DNA of 64,000 bases from contig JBKQHO010000066.1 in assembly GCA_052267165.1 (NCBI GenBank), positions 62,001 through 126,000 of the forward strand, written 5' to 3'. The position numbers were made by a program, and so were the translations under genes. Numbering within the stretch: position 1 is the stretch's first letter; every line of letters starts with the position of its first letter. Below are positions 8,228-17,500 of this stretch, in pieces. Source of the stretch: CAWICD01 sp052267165 (GTDB taxonomy: Bacteria; Vulcanimicrobiota; Vulcanimicrobiia; Vulcanimicrobiales; Vulcanimicrobiaceae). A model generated the notes under the pieces. The model searched no databases, was not told the origin of the DNA, and saw nothing but the letters and a program-made list of their open reading frames with translations.

Positions 8228-9497
8228 CCACGTCGTCGAGCAAGACCTCGTCGAGCGTCTCACGGCGCACGGCGACGGCGTGCCTTCCGCTACCTGCGAA
8301 GACGACCGCAGGCCGCGGGACGCGATTGTAGTTGTTCGCCATGCTGAAGGTGTAGGCGCCGGTGGTCCGCAGCGCGACGAGGTCGCCCGCTTGCAGATCG
8401 GCGGGGAGCGGGGCGACGACGATCTCGTCGTTCTCGCACGAGCGGCCCGCCAACGTGGTCTCTTCGAGAGGAGCGGCCGAGGCGCGCGCCGCGAGCTCCG
8501 GATGATGGTAAGCACCGTAGAGCAGTGGACGCGGATTGTCGGTCAGGCCGCCGTCGACGATCGCGAACTTGCGCGTGCCCTGGCGCTTGACGGATGCGAC
8601 CCGGTACAGGCTCGTGCCGGCTTCGGCGACGATCGAACGGCCGGGCTCGATTCCCAGCCGCGGCGGCGGGATGCCGTGCCGAGCCGCCTCGCGATCGCGT
8701 CTGGCAACCAGCCGGGCAAGCGCCGCGGCCAGGTCGAAGCGAGGCGCGCCCGGCTGCGGGTCGACGCCGAAACCGCCGCCGACGATCAACTCGCCGAGCG
8801 GCGCGCCGGCCGCGTAGGCTCGCGCATAGACGCCGAACTCGACGGTCAGGCTCTCCTCAAACGGCTCCGGCTCGAAGATCTGCGAGCCGATGTGGGCATG
8901 AATGCCGGCCAGACGCAAGCCGGGCGTCGCGAGGACCAGCGCCAGCGCAGCGTCGACCTCGCCGAGCGAGAAACCGAACTTAGAATCCTCGCCGCCCGTG
9001 CGGATGAAGGCATGGGTGTGGGCCTCGATCCCCGTGTTGAGCCGAAGCAGGATCGACAACGGTCGCTCGGCGTGTGCACGAGCGGCGAGGCGCTCGAGCT
9101 CCTCGCGGTTGTCGACGATCAGCCGGCCGACCCGGCCGGCGAGGGCCGCATCGAGTTCGTCCTCGGATTTAGCGCAGCCGTGCATCGCGATCCGGTCGGC
9201 GGGGAAGCCCGCGCGCTCGGCGGTCAGCAGCTCGCCGAGCGAGCAGACGTCGAGCCCGAGCGGGGTCGCGGCCAAGCGTCGCGCGAGCGCGACAACGAGC
9301 AGGGCTTTGCCGGCGTAAGCGACGTCCGCGCCGAGCGTCGCGAAGCGCGCGAGGTTGGCATCGAGCACGTCGGTGTCGAGCACGAGCAGCGGCGTGCCGT
9401 AGGTTGCGGCGAGCTCGGCGACTGCGACTCCGCCCAGCGCGAGCACGCGGCCGTCAGTCTGCACGAGCGGGGGAAGTGAGGCGGCCGTAGAGTCCAT
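8217..9497 (-). CDS. lysA: Diaminopimelate decarboxylase
   Basis: A 426-aa PLP enzyme of the alanine-racemase-like fold that converts meso-diaminopimelate to L-lysine, the last step of lysine synthesis. The PLP lysine is in DVAYAGKALL near residue 62. Other family elements are RLNTGIEAHTHAF, KFGFSLGE, GIHAHIGSQIFE, the phosphate-binding VGGGFGV, IEPGRSIVAEAG, and GRSCENDEI with the catalytic cysteine. ATG 9497 overlaps nadD by 44 bases; a GTG at 9464 would cut the overlap to 11 bases and is a possible alternative. The gene supplies lysine next to cell-wall genes. Confidence 0.93.
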   Translation of the reverse strand: MDSTAASLPPLVQTDGRVLALGGVAVAELAATYGTPLLVLDTDVLDANLARFATLGADVAYAGKALLVVALARRLAATPLGLDVCSLGELLTAERAGFPADRIAMHGCAKSEDELDAALAGRVGRLIVDNREELERLAARAHAERPLSILLRLNTGIEAHTHAFIRTGGEDSKFGFSLGEVDAALALVLATPGLRLAGIHAHIGSQIFEPEPFEESLTVEFGVYARAYAAGAPLGELIVGGGFGVDPQPGAPRFDLAAALARLVARRDREAARHGIPPPRLGIEPGRSIVAEAGTSLYRVASVKRQGTRKFAIVDGGLTDNPRPLLYGAYHHPELAARASAAPLEETTLAGRSCENDEIVVAPLPADLQAGDLVALRTTGAYTFSMANNYNRVPRPAVVFAGSGRHAVAVRRETLDEVLLDDVDAG

Positions 9498-10077
9498 GCT
9501 TTTCGATATATCGGTAAACAAATTCAGGAACCAGGTAGCGGATGCTACCGCCACGCGCGAGTTGCGTGCGAACCAGGGTGGCCGAGCCGTTGAGCGCGGG
9601 TAAATCGAGTACCTTTATTTTGGCGCGCTCCGGCGGCTCCAGCGTCGCGAGAAAGGCGTCGACGCGTTCGGGCGCGCGTTCGGCGCGCGGCGCGATCGCG
9701 AACCCTTCGAGGCTTGCAAGCACGGTCTCGAAACGCTGCCAGGGCGAATCGACCAGCGAGTCGCCGCCGACGATGAACGTCAGCTCGTCGTCGGGATAAC
9801 GCGCTCTCAGGCGCGGCATCAAGTCGGCGCTATAGCCGGTCGCTTCCTCTTCGAGGTCGGTCTCGTCGATGCCGAAGAACGGGTTGGGCGCAAGCGCCCC
9901 GCGCAGCATCGTTAACCGTTCCTCGGGAGTCGCGATCGGCGGCACGCGGTAGTGCCTGCCGCGCGTCGGCAGAAACAGGATCCGTTCCAGTCCAAGCTCG
10001 ACGCGGGCCGCTTCGGCGACGAACAGATGCGCGTTGTGCACCGGATCGAACGTGCCGCCGAAGAGCCCCAGCTTCAC
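9454..10077 (-). CDS. nadD: Nicotinate-nucleotide adenylyltransferase
   Basis: A 207-aa nucleotidyltransferase that makes nicotinate adenine dinucleotide in NAD synthesis. It begins with the diagnostic KLGLFGGTFDPVHNAHL, where the T/HxGH-like motif binds ATP. Later come PTRGRHYR, the family FIVGGDSL segment and a C-terminal region with STLVRTQL-like spacing (ATLVRTQLARGG), then YIEKHGLY. GTG 10075-10077 places the start exactly at this motif and overlaps the stop of the upstream small gene (GTGA). nadD next to obgE is a common bacterial arrangement. Confidence 0.93.
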   Translation of the reverse strand: MKLGLFGGTFDPVHNAHLFVAEAARVELGLERILFLPTRGRHYRVPPIATPEERLTMLRGALAPNPFFGIDETDLEEEATGYSADLMPRLRARYPDDELTFIVGGDSLVDSPWQRFETVLASLEGFAIAPRAERAPERVDAFLATLEPPERAKIKVLDLPALNGSATLVRTQLARGGSIRYLVPEFVYRYIEKHGLYGRLTSPARAD

Positions 10078-10262
10078 GGCGCGGCCACTGGCGTGGCTGG
10101 ACGCAGCCCCGAGGGAACGCTGACCGGCATGAGCCGGTGCGCCTCGTGCAGCGCGGCGCGCTCGCGCTGCAGCCCCGCGCGGTAGCCGCCGTAGAACGAG
10201 AGGCCGATCACGATCGCCAGAAAGACGAAGAAGCCGGAATAAAACTTTGCGGTAGCACTCAC
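10074..10262 (-). CDS. Small single-pass membrane protein
   Basis: A 62-aa protein of unknown function. Residues 8-28 (FYSGFFVFLAIVIGLSFYGG) form one membrane segment, followed by a short charged helix (QRERAALHEAHRL) and a Pro/Ala-rich tail. It fits between obgE and nadD with overlaps at both ends (ATGA with obgE, GTGA with nadD), so it is very likely translated even though I recognise no family. It could be a topological adaptor for a neighbouring enzyme, but nothing shows this. Confidence 0.65.
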   Translation of the reverse strand: MSATAKFYSGFFVFLAIVIGLSFYGGYRAGLQRERAALHEAHRLMPVSVPSGLRPATPVAAP

Positions 10263-11524
10263 GAGTAATCGAACTCATTTCCACCGATGCGAACCGTGTC
10301 GCCGTCCCGTGCACCGAGATCGCGCAATCGCTTGTCCACGCCCATCTTCGCGAGGATCCGTTCGAACCGCCCGAGCGCTTCGTCGTTGTCGAAATCGGTC
10401 ATCGCTGCCAGGCGTTCCACGCGTTCGCCGGTGACGACGAAAGCGCCGTCGGCGTCGACCTCGATCGAGAACGGCGCATCCGGCGTCAACACGAAACGCG
10501 GCACGTCGCCCTCGGCGACGACGGGCAAAGACGTGGTTTGGATCGTGTTGTACGCGGCGAACAGCAAGTCGCGAACTCCTTCGCCGGTCACGGCCGAGAT
10601 GCCGCGTAGCTCGGGGATCGTTTCCTTAAGCTGGACCAGACGCTCGCGCGCCTCGGGCAAATCGAGCTTCGAGATGACCGGCAGGATCGGGCGTTCCAGC
10701 AGCGCCGCGTTCCAAAGTCGCAGCTCGTTCTCGATGACCGCTTTGTCGGCGAGGATCTCCGCCGCCGGGCGCCCGCCGTCCATGAGATGGACCAGCACGC
10801 GCGTGCGCTCGACGTGGCGCAGGAAACGGTCGCCGAGGCCCGAGCCGGCGTGCGCGCCCTCGATGAGTCCGGGAACGTCGACCATCAGAAACGACTCTTC
10901 GGGCCCCAAGCGCACGACGCCGAGCTGCGGTTCGAGCGTCGTGAACGGATAGTCCGCGATCTTCGGGCGCGCCGCCGAGACGGCCGCCAGCAGCGTCGAC
11001 TTTCCCGCGTTGGGCAAGCCGATGATGCCGCAATCCGCCAACAGCTTCAGTTCTAAACGAATCGTGCAGCTTTCGGCGGGCTCGCCCTTTTCCGCGAAAC
11101 GCGGCGCTTGGCGGGTGCTGGTCGCGAAGTGCTGGTTGCCCAAGCCCCCGCGGCCGCCTTTGGCGACCCGGACGCGTCCGCCCGGCGTCGAGAGGTCGCC
11201 GAGCAGCAGCTCGCGGCCGTCTTCCTCGAGCCGATAGACCAGCGTCCCGACCGGCACGGGCACGATGAGGTCCTCGGCGCTGCGGCCCGACTTGTTGGAG
11301 GTCGAGCCCGGCTTGCCGGCTTCGGCGGCGAACTGTTTCTTGAAGCGGAACTCGATCAGGGTCGAGAGCTCCGGCTCGGCCTGGAGGTAGACGTCGCCGC
11401 CGCGCCCGCCGTCGCCCCCGGCAGGACCACCCTTCGGCACGTACTTCTCGCGCCGCCACGCGACGATGCCGTCGCCCCCGTGACCGCCGGCAACTCCGAT
11501 CGTGACCTCGTCGACGAAGTTAAT
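10259..11524 (-). CDS. obgE: GTPase ObgE/CgtA
   Basis: A 421-aa ribosome-associated GTPase. The glycine-rich Obg fold (GGHGGDG, KGGPAGGDGGRGG) is followed by the G domain with P-loop GLPNAGKSTLL, switch II DVPGLIEGAH and a NKxD equivalent seen as SKLDLPEA, then a C-terminal OCT-type domain. The frame has no ATG, GTG or TTG before GTG 11440, which would delete about 28 residues of the Obg fold including GGHGGDG. Homology (NFVDEVTIG) begins exactly at an ATT codon, 11522-11524, whose last bases overlap a TAA in another frame. I therefore place the start at ATT. A terminator lies 47 bases upstream. Confidence 0.88.
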   Translation of the reverse strand: MNFVDEVTIGVAGGHGGDGIVAWRREKYVPKGGPAGGDGGRGGDVYLQAEPELSTLIEFRFKKQFAAEAGKPGSTSNKSGRSAEDLIVPVPVGTLVYRLEEDGRELLLGDLSTPGGRVRVAKGGRGGLGNQHFATSTRQAPRFAEKGEPAESCTIRLELKLLADCGIIGLPNAGKSTLLAAVSAARPKIADYPFTTLEPQLGVVRLGPEESFLMVDVPGLIEGAHAGSGLGDRFLRHVERTRVLVHLMDGGRPAAEILADKAVIENELRLWNAALLERPILPVISKLDLPEARERLVQLKETIPELRGISAVTGEGVRDLLFAAYNTIQTTSLPVVAEGDVPRFVLTPDAPFSIEVDADGAFVVTGERVERLAAMTDFDNDEALGRFERILAKMGVDKRLRDLGARDGDTVRIGGNEFDYS

Positions 11525-11570
11525 CGGCTCGGGCCTCGCGCCGACCCGTCCCGGCGCTCACGGAAATGCA

Positions 11571-11590
11571 AAAGAGCCCGAAGGCTCTTT
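11571..11590 (-). terminator. Intrinsic terminator after rpmA
   Basis: Read on the minus strand, AAAGAGCC, a TTCG tetraloop and GGCTCTTT form a perfect 8-bp hairpin followed by TTTGCATTT-like sequence. It lies 33 bases after the rpmA stop and 47 bases before the inferred obgE start. It can end or attenuate rpmA transcription before obgE. Confidence 0.8.
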
Positions 11591-11622
11591 GCGTCACCGG
11601 GGCTTGGACCGGAAAAGCCGGT

Positions 11623-11901
11623 TTACGCCTCAGCGACGACGTTGACGTGCTTGCGATTCCGCTTCTCCGAGAAGTGGACGCGCCCGGGAACGAGCGCGAA
11701 CAGCGTGTTGTCCTTGCCCATGCCGACGCCCAGGCCGGGGTAGAACTTGGTGCCGCGCTGGCGGACCAGGATATTGCCCGCCAGCACGGTCTCGCCGCCG
11801 AAGCGCTTGATGCCCAGGCGTTGGGCATTCGAGTCGCGACCGTTGCGGGTCGAGCCGGCGCCCTTCTTGGACGCGAAAAGTTGCAGATCGAACGTGAACA
11901 T
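11623..11901 (-). CDS. rpmA: 50S ribosomal protein L27
   Basis: A 92-aa ribosomal protein at the peptidyl-transferase centre. The sequence SKKGAGSTRNGRDSNAQRLG followed by GGETVLAGNILVRQRGT is diagnostic. The N terminus is MFTFDLQLFA directly before SKKGAGS. This is the Firmicutes-style leader ending in the cleavage site (L.LQ.FA|SKKG) that the cysteine protease Prp removes in Staphylococcus and Bacillus. A Prp homologue is expected elsewhere in the genome. The usual neighbours rplU and prp are not next to it here. ATG 11899-11901 is chosen because it includes this leader. Confidence 0.95.
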   Translation of the reverse strand: MFTFDLQLFASKKGAGSTRNGRDSNAQRLGIKRFGGETVLAGNILVRQRGTKFYPGLGVGMGKDNTLFALVPGRVHFSEKRNRKHVNVVAEA

Positions 11902-12479
11902 GGCGGCCCTTAGTATACAGGCTCCCCTCCGGCCTTGCAACCATGGCGACCGGGGCACGCCCCGCGCCGCGGCCTACCTTGCTTTAGGTGCTGCGGACGA
12001 TTGTCAAGAAATATTTCGACCGGATCGGACAGGCATTTGACGATTTGCCCACGCCTGATCGTCCGCCCTTGATCGACCTGGATGTGCTTCAAGGCCTGCT
12101 TTGTCAACGCGACTCGTTGCCCCGTCGGCAGCCCTCCGTACCAAATTACTGGATCTTCCCGAGGGAGAGTTATGCAAGCGTGCGTTTGGCCCCCGCCCAA
12201 CCTTGAGCGAAAGATGGAAGCATCATTTCAGTCTGGGCGGCAAGCGGGTGAGGGATGCAGGGCCGGGGGCAAAGGTGCCGATGAGCTCCGGAGCTCAAGA
12301 TCTCGCGCCCCCGGGTGAGCTAGGTGACGTTCGCTAGTAAGGAAAAGCGAGGCAAGCGAGCCTGGAGGCGGTTTCGGCAGGCTTCGCGGGGGGCTCTGCG
12401 ATAGATGCAGGGCGGCGTACGGGGGCGGCCAGGGCGGTCGCCCCGTTTCGTGACGTGAACGGGAGTTCTCCGGACGGAT
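11902..12479. other. Gene-poor spacer between divergent rpmA and fabF
   Basis: About 580 bases hold the promoters of two divergent genes and no recognised RNA. A minus-strand open frame at 11910-12200 has a fairly natural-looking middle (KQALKHIQVDQGRTIRRGQI) but no family match I know, no good ribosome site and no rplU similarity. I do not call it as a gene. Confidence 0.5.
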
Positions 12480-13733
12480 TTGGACAAGAAGCGAGTCGTC
12501 ATCACGGGCCTCGGCGCGGTCACGCCGCTGGGAAATACGCGCGAAGAGTTTTGGCGCCGGCTGATCGCTGGCGAGAGCGGGGTCGCCAAGGTCGAAGCCT
12601 TCGACATCGTGGCGGCCGGGCTTCGCTGCCACATCGGAGCCGAGGTCAAAGGCTTCGATCCCGACGCGCGCATCGGCCGGCGCGACGCGCGGCGCATGGA
12701 CCGCTACGCGCAGTTCTCGTTCGCGGCGGCGCTCGAGGCGCTCGAGGACGCCCAGTTTCCGAACGACCCGGAGATCCGCGACGCGACCGGCGTGGTGGTC
12801 GCGACCGGCATCGGCGGCATCATCACGATTCAGGACACCGTCACCAAAGCGCGCGAGCTGAAGACGGCCAGCCGCGTCAGCCCGTTCTTCGTGCCGATGC
12901 TGATGGGGAACGCCGGCCCCGCGCAGATCTCGATGAAGCATCATTTTCGCGGGCCGATGTACGCGGTCTCGAGCGCCTGCGCGAGCTCCAACGACGCGAT
13001 GGCGATCGCGTACGACCTGATCATCAACGGCCACGCGACCGCGATGGTGACCGGTGGCTCTGAGGCGACGATCACCGACGTCGCGATGGGTGGCTTCGAC
13101 TCGATGAAGGCGCTCTCGACGCGCAACGACGCGCCGGCCAAAGCCAGCCGGCCGTTCGATCGCGAGCGGGACGGCTTCGTGATGGGCGAAGGCGGCGCGA
13201 TCCTGATCTTCGAGGAGCTCGAGTACGCCCGGCGCCGCGGCGCGAAGATCTATGCCGAGGTCCTCGGGTACGGACAGTCGGCCGACGCACACCATCTGGT
13301 CGAAGTCGATCCGTCGGGGAGCGGCGTCGAGCTCGCGCTGCGGCGCGCCTTCGCGAACTCCGGGATCGCGCCGAGCGACGTCGACTACGTCAATGCCCAC
13401 GGCACCTCGACGCCGATCGGCGACGTGGCCGAGTCGAAGGCGCTCGAGCGCGTCCTCGGCGCGGACGGTCATCGCTTCGCGGTCAGCTCGACCAAGAGCA
13501 TGCACGGGCACGCGCTGGGCGCGGCCGGTGCGATCGAGGGCGTGGCGACGGTGCTCGCGGTCGAGCACGGCATTCTGCCGCCGACGATCAACTACGAGTT
13601 TCCCGACCCGGAGTGCACGCTCGATTACGTCCCAAACATCGCGCGCAAGGCCGAAGTGAATGTCGCTCTCTCGAACTCGTTCGGGTTCGGCGGACACAAC
13701 AGCGTCATCGTCTTCGGCAAGTATCGGGACTGA
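12480..13733 (+). CDS. fabF: 3-oxoacyl-[ACP] synthase II (FabF)
   Basis: A 417-aa condensing enzyme that extends acyl-ACP by two carbons in fatty-acid synthesis. The Cys-His-His triad is complete: Cys near residue 167 in AVSSACASSNDAM, His near 307 in NAHGTSTPIGD and His near 342 in SMHGHALGAAGA. The N terminus RVVITGLGAVTPLG and the C terminus SNSFGFGGHNSVI are typical. The start is TTG at 12480, which matches the family start; no ATG is available. acpP, often the upstream neighbour, is absent here. rnc begins 4 bases after the stop. Confidence 0.95.
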   Translation: MDKKRVVITGLGAVTPLGNTREEFWRRLIAGESGVAKVEAFDIVAAGLRCHIGAEVKGFDPDARIGRRDARRMDRYAQFSFAAALEALEDAQFPNDPEIRDATGVVVATGIGGIITIQDTVTKARELKTASRVSPFFVPMLMGNAGPAQISMKHHFRGPMYAVSSACASSNDAMAIAYDLIINGHATAMVTGGSEATITDVAMGGFDSMKALSTRNDAPAKASRPFDRERDGFVMGEGGAILIFEELEYARRRGAKIYAEVLGYGQSADAHHLVEVDPSGSGVELALRRAFANSGIAPSDVDYVNAHGTSTPIGDVAESKALERVLGADGHRFAVSSTKSMHGHALGAAGAIEGVATVLAVEHGILPPTINYEFPDPECTLDYVPNIARKAEVNVALSNSFGFGGHNSVIVFGKYRD

Positions 13734-13737
13734 CGCA

Positions 13738-14550
13738 TTGGCCGGTGAGTCGCGCCGGCGGCGCCTGCGCGCACTGCTCGCGCTCGCCGAGGTTCCCAAC
13801 GTCGACCCGGCGGCGTTCGACGAGGCGTTCGTGCACGAGAGCGCGGTGAAGGAAGCGCGCGCGCAGCGTTCCAACCAGCGCCTGGAGTTCGTGGGCGACG
13901 CGGTCCTCGGATACGCGGTCGCACGCTGGCTCTTCGAACGCTACCCGCAGGCGCCCGAAGGCGAGCTCGCGCTGCGCAAGTCCTCGCTGGTCGCCGATGC
14001 GGCGCTGGCCGAGACTGCCGAGCAGCTCGGTTTCGAGCCGCTGCTGTTGCTCGGGCAGGGCATGGCGAATCTGCCCGCCGGGCGCCATCGCTCGGCCCTC
14101 GCCGACGCCTTCGAGGCGTTTCTGGCCGCGCTCGAGCGGACGTGCGGCTTCGAGGTCGCAGCCCGCTTCGTCGAGCGCCGGCACATCGCCGAACGCGAGA
14201 AGCTTGCGCTCTCGCTCGACGATCCCAAGACCGTGTTGCAAGAGTGGTCGCAGAAGCACTACACGGTGACGCCGGACTACACCGAGCGCGCCGATGGTCC
14301 GGCGCACGAGCGCACGTTCTTCGCGCAGGTCGCGATCAACGGCGAGTTCCTCGCCGACGGCAGCGGGCCGAGCAAGAAGGCAGCGCAGCGCGCCGCCGCG
14401 CAGCGCGCGCTCGAGATCCTGCGCGAGCACCACGACGACCTGGGACCGCGCCAGCTCTCCGCGCCGGCGCCTCGCGCGAGCCGTCCGCGAATGACGCGCA
14501 AAGGGACGCAGCGCAAACGGACCCCGGCGGCGAAGCAGAGCCGGACGTGA
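13738..14550 (+). CDS. rnc: Ribonuclease III
   Basis: A 270-aa double-strand-specific endoribonuclease for rRNA and mRNA processing. The catalytic domain carries the signature NQRLEFVGDAVLGYAVA at about residues 47-63 and the metal-binding DAFEAFLAAL near 126. The dsRNA-binding domain (DPKTVLQEWSQKHYTVTPDY, then SGPSKKAAQRAAAQRAL) is complete. TTG 13738 is 4 bases after fabF and fits the family start; the upstream in-frame ATG lies inside fabF. A basic C-terminal tail of about 35 residues (RASRPRMTRKGTQRKR) is longer than usual. The gene overlaps smc by 4 bases. Confidence 0.94.
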   Translation: MAGESRRRRLRALLALAEVPNVDPAAFDEAFVHESAVKEARAQRSNQRLEFVGDAVLGYAVARWLFERYPQAPEGELALRKSSLVADAALAETAEQLGFEPLLLLGQGMANLPAGRHRSALADAFEAFLAALERTCGFEVAARFVERRHIAEREKLALSLDDPKTVLQEWSQKHYTVTPDYTERADGPAHERTFFAQVAINGEFLADGSGPSKKAAQRAAAQRALEILREHHDDLGPRQLSAPAPRASRPRMTRKGTQRKRTPAAKQSRT

Positions 14551-17500
14551 AGCTCAAGTCCCTCAAGCTGTTCGGTTTCAAGACGTTCGCCGAGCAGACG
14601 TCGTTGACGTTCGAGCCCGGGATCACCGCGCTGGTCGGTCCCAACGGTTCGGGCAAATCGAATTTGGTCGACGCGATCCGCTGGGTGCTCGGCGAGCAAA
14701 GCGCCAAGTCGCTGCGCTCGACCAAGACCGAGGACGTCATCTTCGCCGGCAACGAACGCCGTAAGCCGCTGGGCATGGCGGAGGTCGCGCTGACCTTCGA
14801 CAATCACGACCGCGCGCTCAAGGTCGACGCGAGCGAAGTGCAGCTGACGCGCCGCGCCTACCGCGCGGGCGAGAGCGAGTTCTTCATCAACCGCCAGCAG
14901 GTGCGTCTGCGCGACGTGATCGAGCTGCTGATGGGGACGGGCTTGGGTCCCGGCTCGTACTCGATCGTCTCGCAGGGCCAGATCGACGCGATCCTTTCCT
15001 CGAAGCCTGCCGAGCGGCGCAGCCTCTTCGAGGAAACGGCCGGCATCAACAAGTTTCTGGCCCGCAAGAACGAGTCGCTGCGCCGCCTCGAGCAGACCGA
15101 GCAGAACGGCATTCGCGTCAACGACCTGCTGACCGAGATCCAAGCGCGCATTCCCGAGCTCGAGACGCAGGCGAGGCGCGCGCGTCGCTATCGCAAGGTC
15201 TCGGCCCGCCTGCGCGATCTAGAGATCCTCGCGTATCTGCGCGCCAGCACGTCGCGCCGGGCCGAACGCGAGCGCCTGCAAGCCGACCTCGAGCGGCTCG
15301 AGGTCGAGCGCGCCGGGGCCGCCGCCAAAGCCGCCGCGCACGAAGCCGAGCTGACCGTGCTGCGCACCTCGCTGCTCACGCAGGAGCGCGCGCTCGAGGC
15401 GCTGCGCGACGACGCGACGCGGGCGCGTGCCGAGCTCGCCGAGCTCGAGGCGCAGCAGGCTGCGACGCTCGCGCGCCGCGAGGCGCTCGAAGCGCAGACC
15501 ACTCAGATCACCGACGACCGCGAGCGGGCCGAGGCCGAGCAGCAGAGCCTACGCGAGACGATCGCGCAGCTCGAAAGTGAGCTCGGACCGCGCGCCGAGG
15601 CGCTCGAGGCCAAGCGCGAGCGCGAACGGCACGCGCAGGAAGCGCTCTCGACGGCGCGCGCCGCGCTCGACCGCATCTTCAATGCGCTGCGCGAGATCGA
15701 GGCGGCGGCCGCCGCCGACGCAACCAGCGAAGCCGAACGGCGCGCGCAGCTGGCGGCGACCCAAAGCGACTACGAGCGGCTCGAACGCGAAGCCTACGGG
15801 CTGCGCGAAGAAGCCGCCCACAAGAGCGAGCGGGTCGCTCAGCAGACGCACGAGGCGGAACAGGCCCGCGCCGAGCTCAGCGCCCTCGAAGCGCGCGCGG
15901 CGGGCGCGCGCAAGGCGGCCGCGGCTGCGGACGAGCGCGTCGCGCACGCGGGCGAAGCGCTGACGGCCGCCGAGAGCGCGTATCGCGCGGCGACCAGCGA
16001 GCTTGCGAGCGCGGAGGCGCGCCTGCACACGATCGAGGAGCTCGAAGCGAATCTCGAGGGGCACGTGCCCGGAACCCGCGCGGTCCTCGAAGCGAACGCG
16101 CGCGGCGAGTTCGCCGGCATCCACGGCGTCGTCTCGAATCTGATCCGCGTCGACGAACAGTACGCGCGCGCGCTCGACGTCGCGTTCGGCGCGGGACTCT
16201 CCAACATCGTCACCGCGAGTTCGGAAGACGCGGAACGCGCGATCGCCTACCTGCGCGCGCACGAGCTGGGCCGCGCGACGTTCCTGCCGCTCGACACGCT
16301 GGGTAACCGCACGGGACGCGCGGCGAACGAGGTTCCGCAGCGGCCGGGCGTCATCGGCTGGGCGCACGCGCTCGTCGAGGCGGTACCCGAATACCGCGGT
16401 ATCGTCGCCTTTCTCGTGGGCCGCATCCTGGTGGTCGAGACGCTCGACGTCGGCGTGCGGCTGGTGCGCGGCGACGGTTCGCGCGACACGATCGTGACGC
16501 TCGACGGCGACGAGATTCGCGGCGGCGGCGCGATGACCGGCGGCCGCTACCGGCGCGAGCGCTCGATCCTCTCGCGGCGCGCCCAGGCGCGCACGCTCTC
16601 GGAACAGATTCCGAAGCTGCGCGAGGCGCTGGCGAGCGCGCAGGCCGCGTCCGCGGCCGCGACCCAGGAAAGCGCGGAGGCAGCCCGCGAGCGCGATGCG
16701 GCGCATCGCGTCGAAGCCGAACTGGCGGTCGCGCTGCGCGGCGCGCACGCGCGCAGCGACGCCGCCGAGACCGAACGGCGCCGGCTCGACGCGGAGATCG
16801 GCACGATGCTCGAGCGCGCCGCCGAGCGCGAGCGCGAGACGGTTGTCGCGCGCGAACGGTTAGCGGTCCTCGACCGGCCGGCGGTCGATCCGAACGTGAC
16901 CCTGGCCGAGCGCGAGCGGCTCGAAACCGCGCTCAACTCGGCGCGCCAGACGATCGCCCGCGCGCAGGACGCGGAACGCGCCGTCGCTGCCGAGATCGCG
17001 GCCGCGCGCGAGGCCGTCGCCGCGCTCGCGGCCAAACGCGATGGCGCCTTGGCCCGCGTCGCGCTGCTCGACGCCGACCGCGAGCGCGCCGCCGGCGCGC
17101 GCGAGACGACGCTGGGCGAGATCGAAGCGCTTTCGTTGCGGGTCGTCGACGTGCGCACGAAGCTGGGCGCGGTCGCCGAACGCGTCGCGCTGCTCGACGC
17201 GCGTCAGGAGACGGCCAGGCGCGAACGCGAGGCGAACGCGTCCCGCGCGACCGCGTTGGAAGGCGAGCTGAGGCTGGCGCAACAGGCCGAGCGCACCACC
17301 TCGCACGAGAGCGAGGGCGCGCGTTTGCGGCTGGCGGAGATCGACGCCGAATTGGGCATGCTCGCGGCGCAGTTCGCGCAACACCCGGCCACGGCCGAGG
17401 AGTGCGCCGACGTCGAGGCGCGCTATGCGAACGAGCCGGGCGACGTCACCGTCGATCTGCAGAAGCTGCGCGAGGAGCTGGCGCGGTTGCAGAACGTCAA

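Noticed and set aside
11910..12200. Minus-strand 96-codon frame between rpmA and fabF
   Set aside because: Its middle looks protein-like but there is no ribosome site, no family match known to me, and its C-terminal part becomes Arg/Gly/Pro noise.
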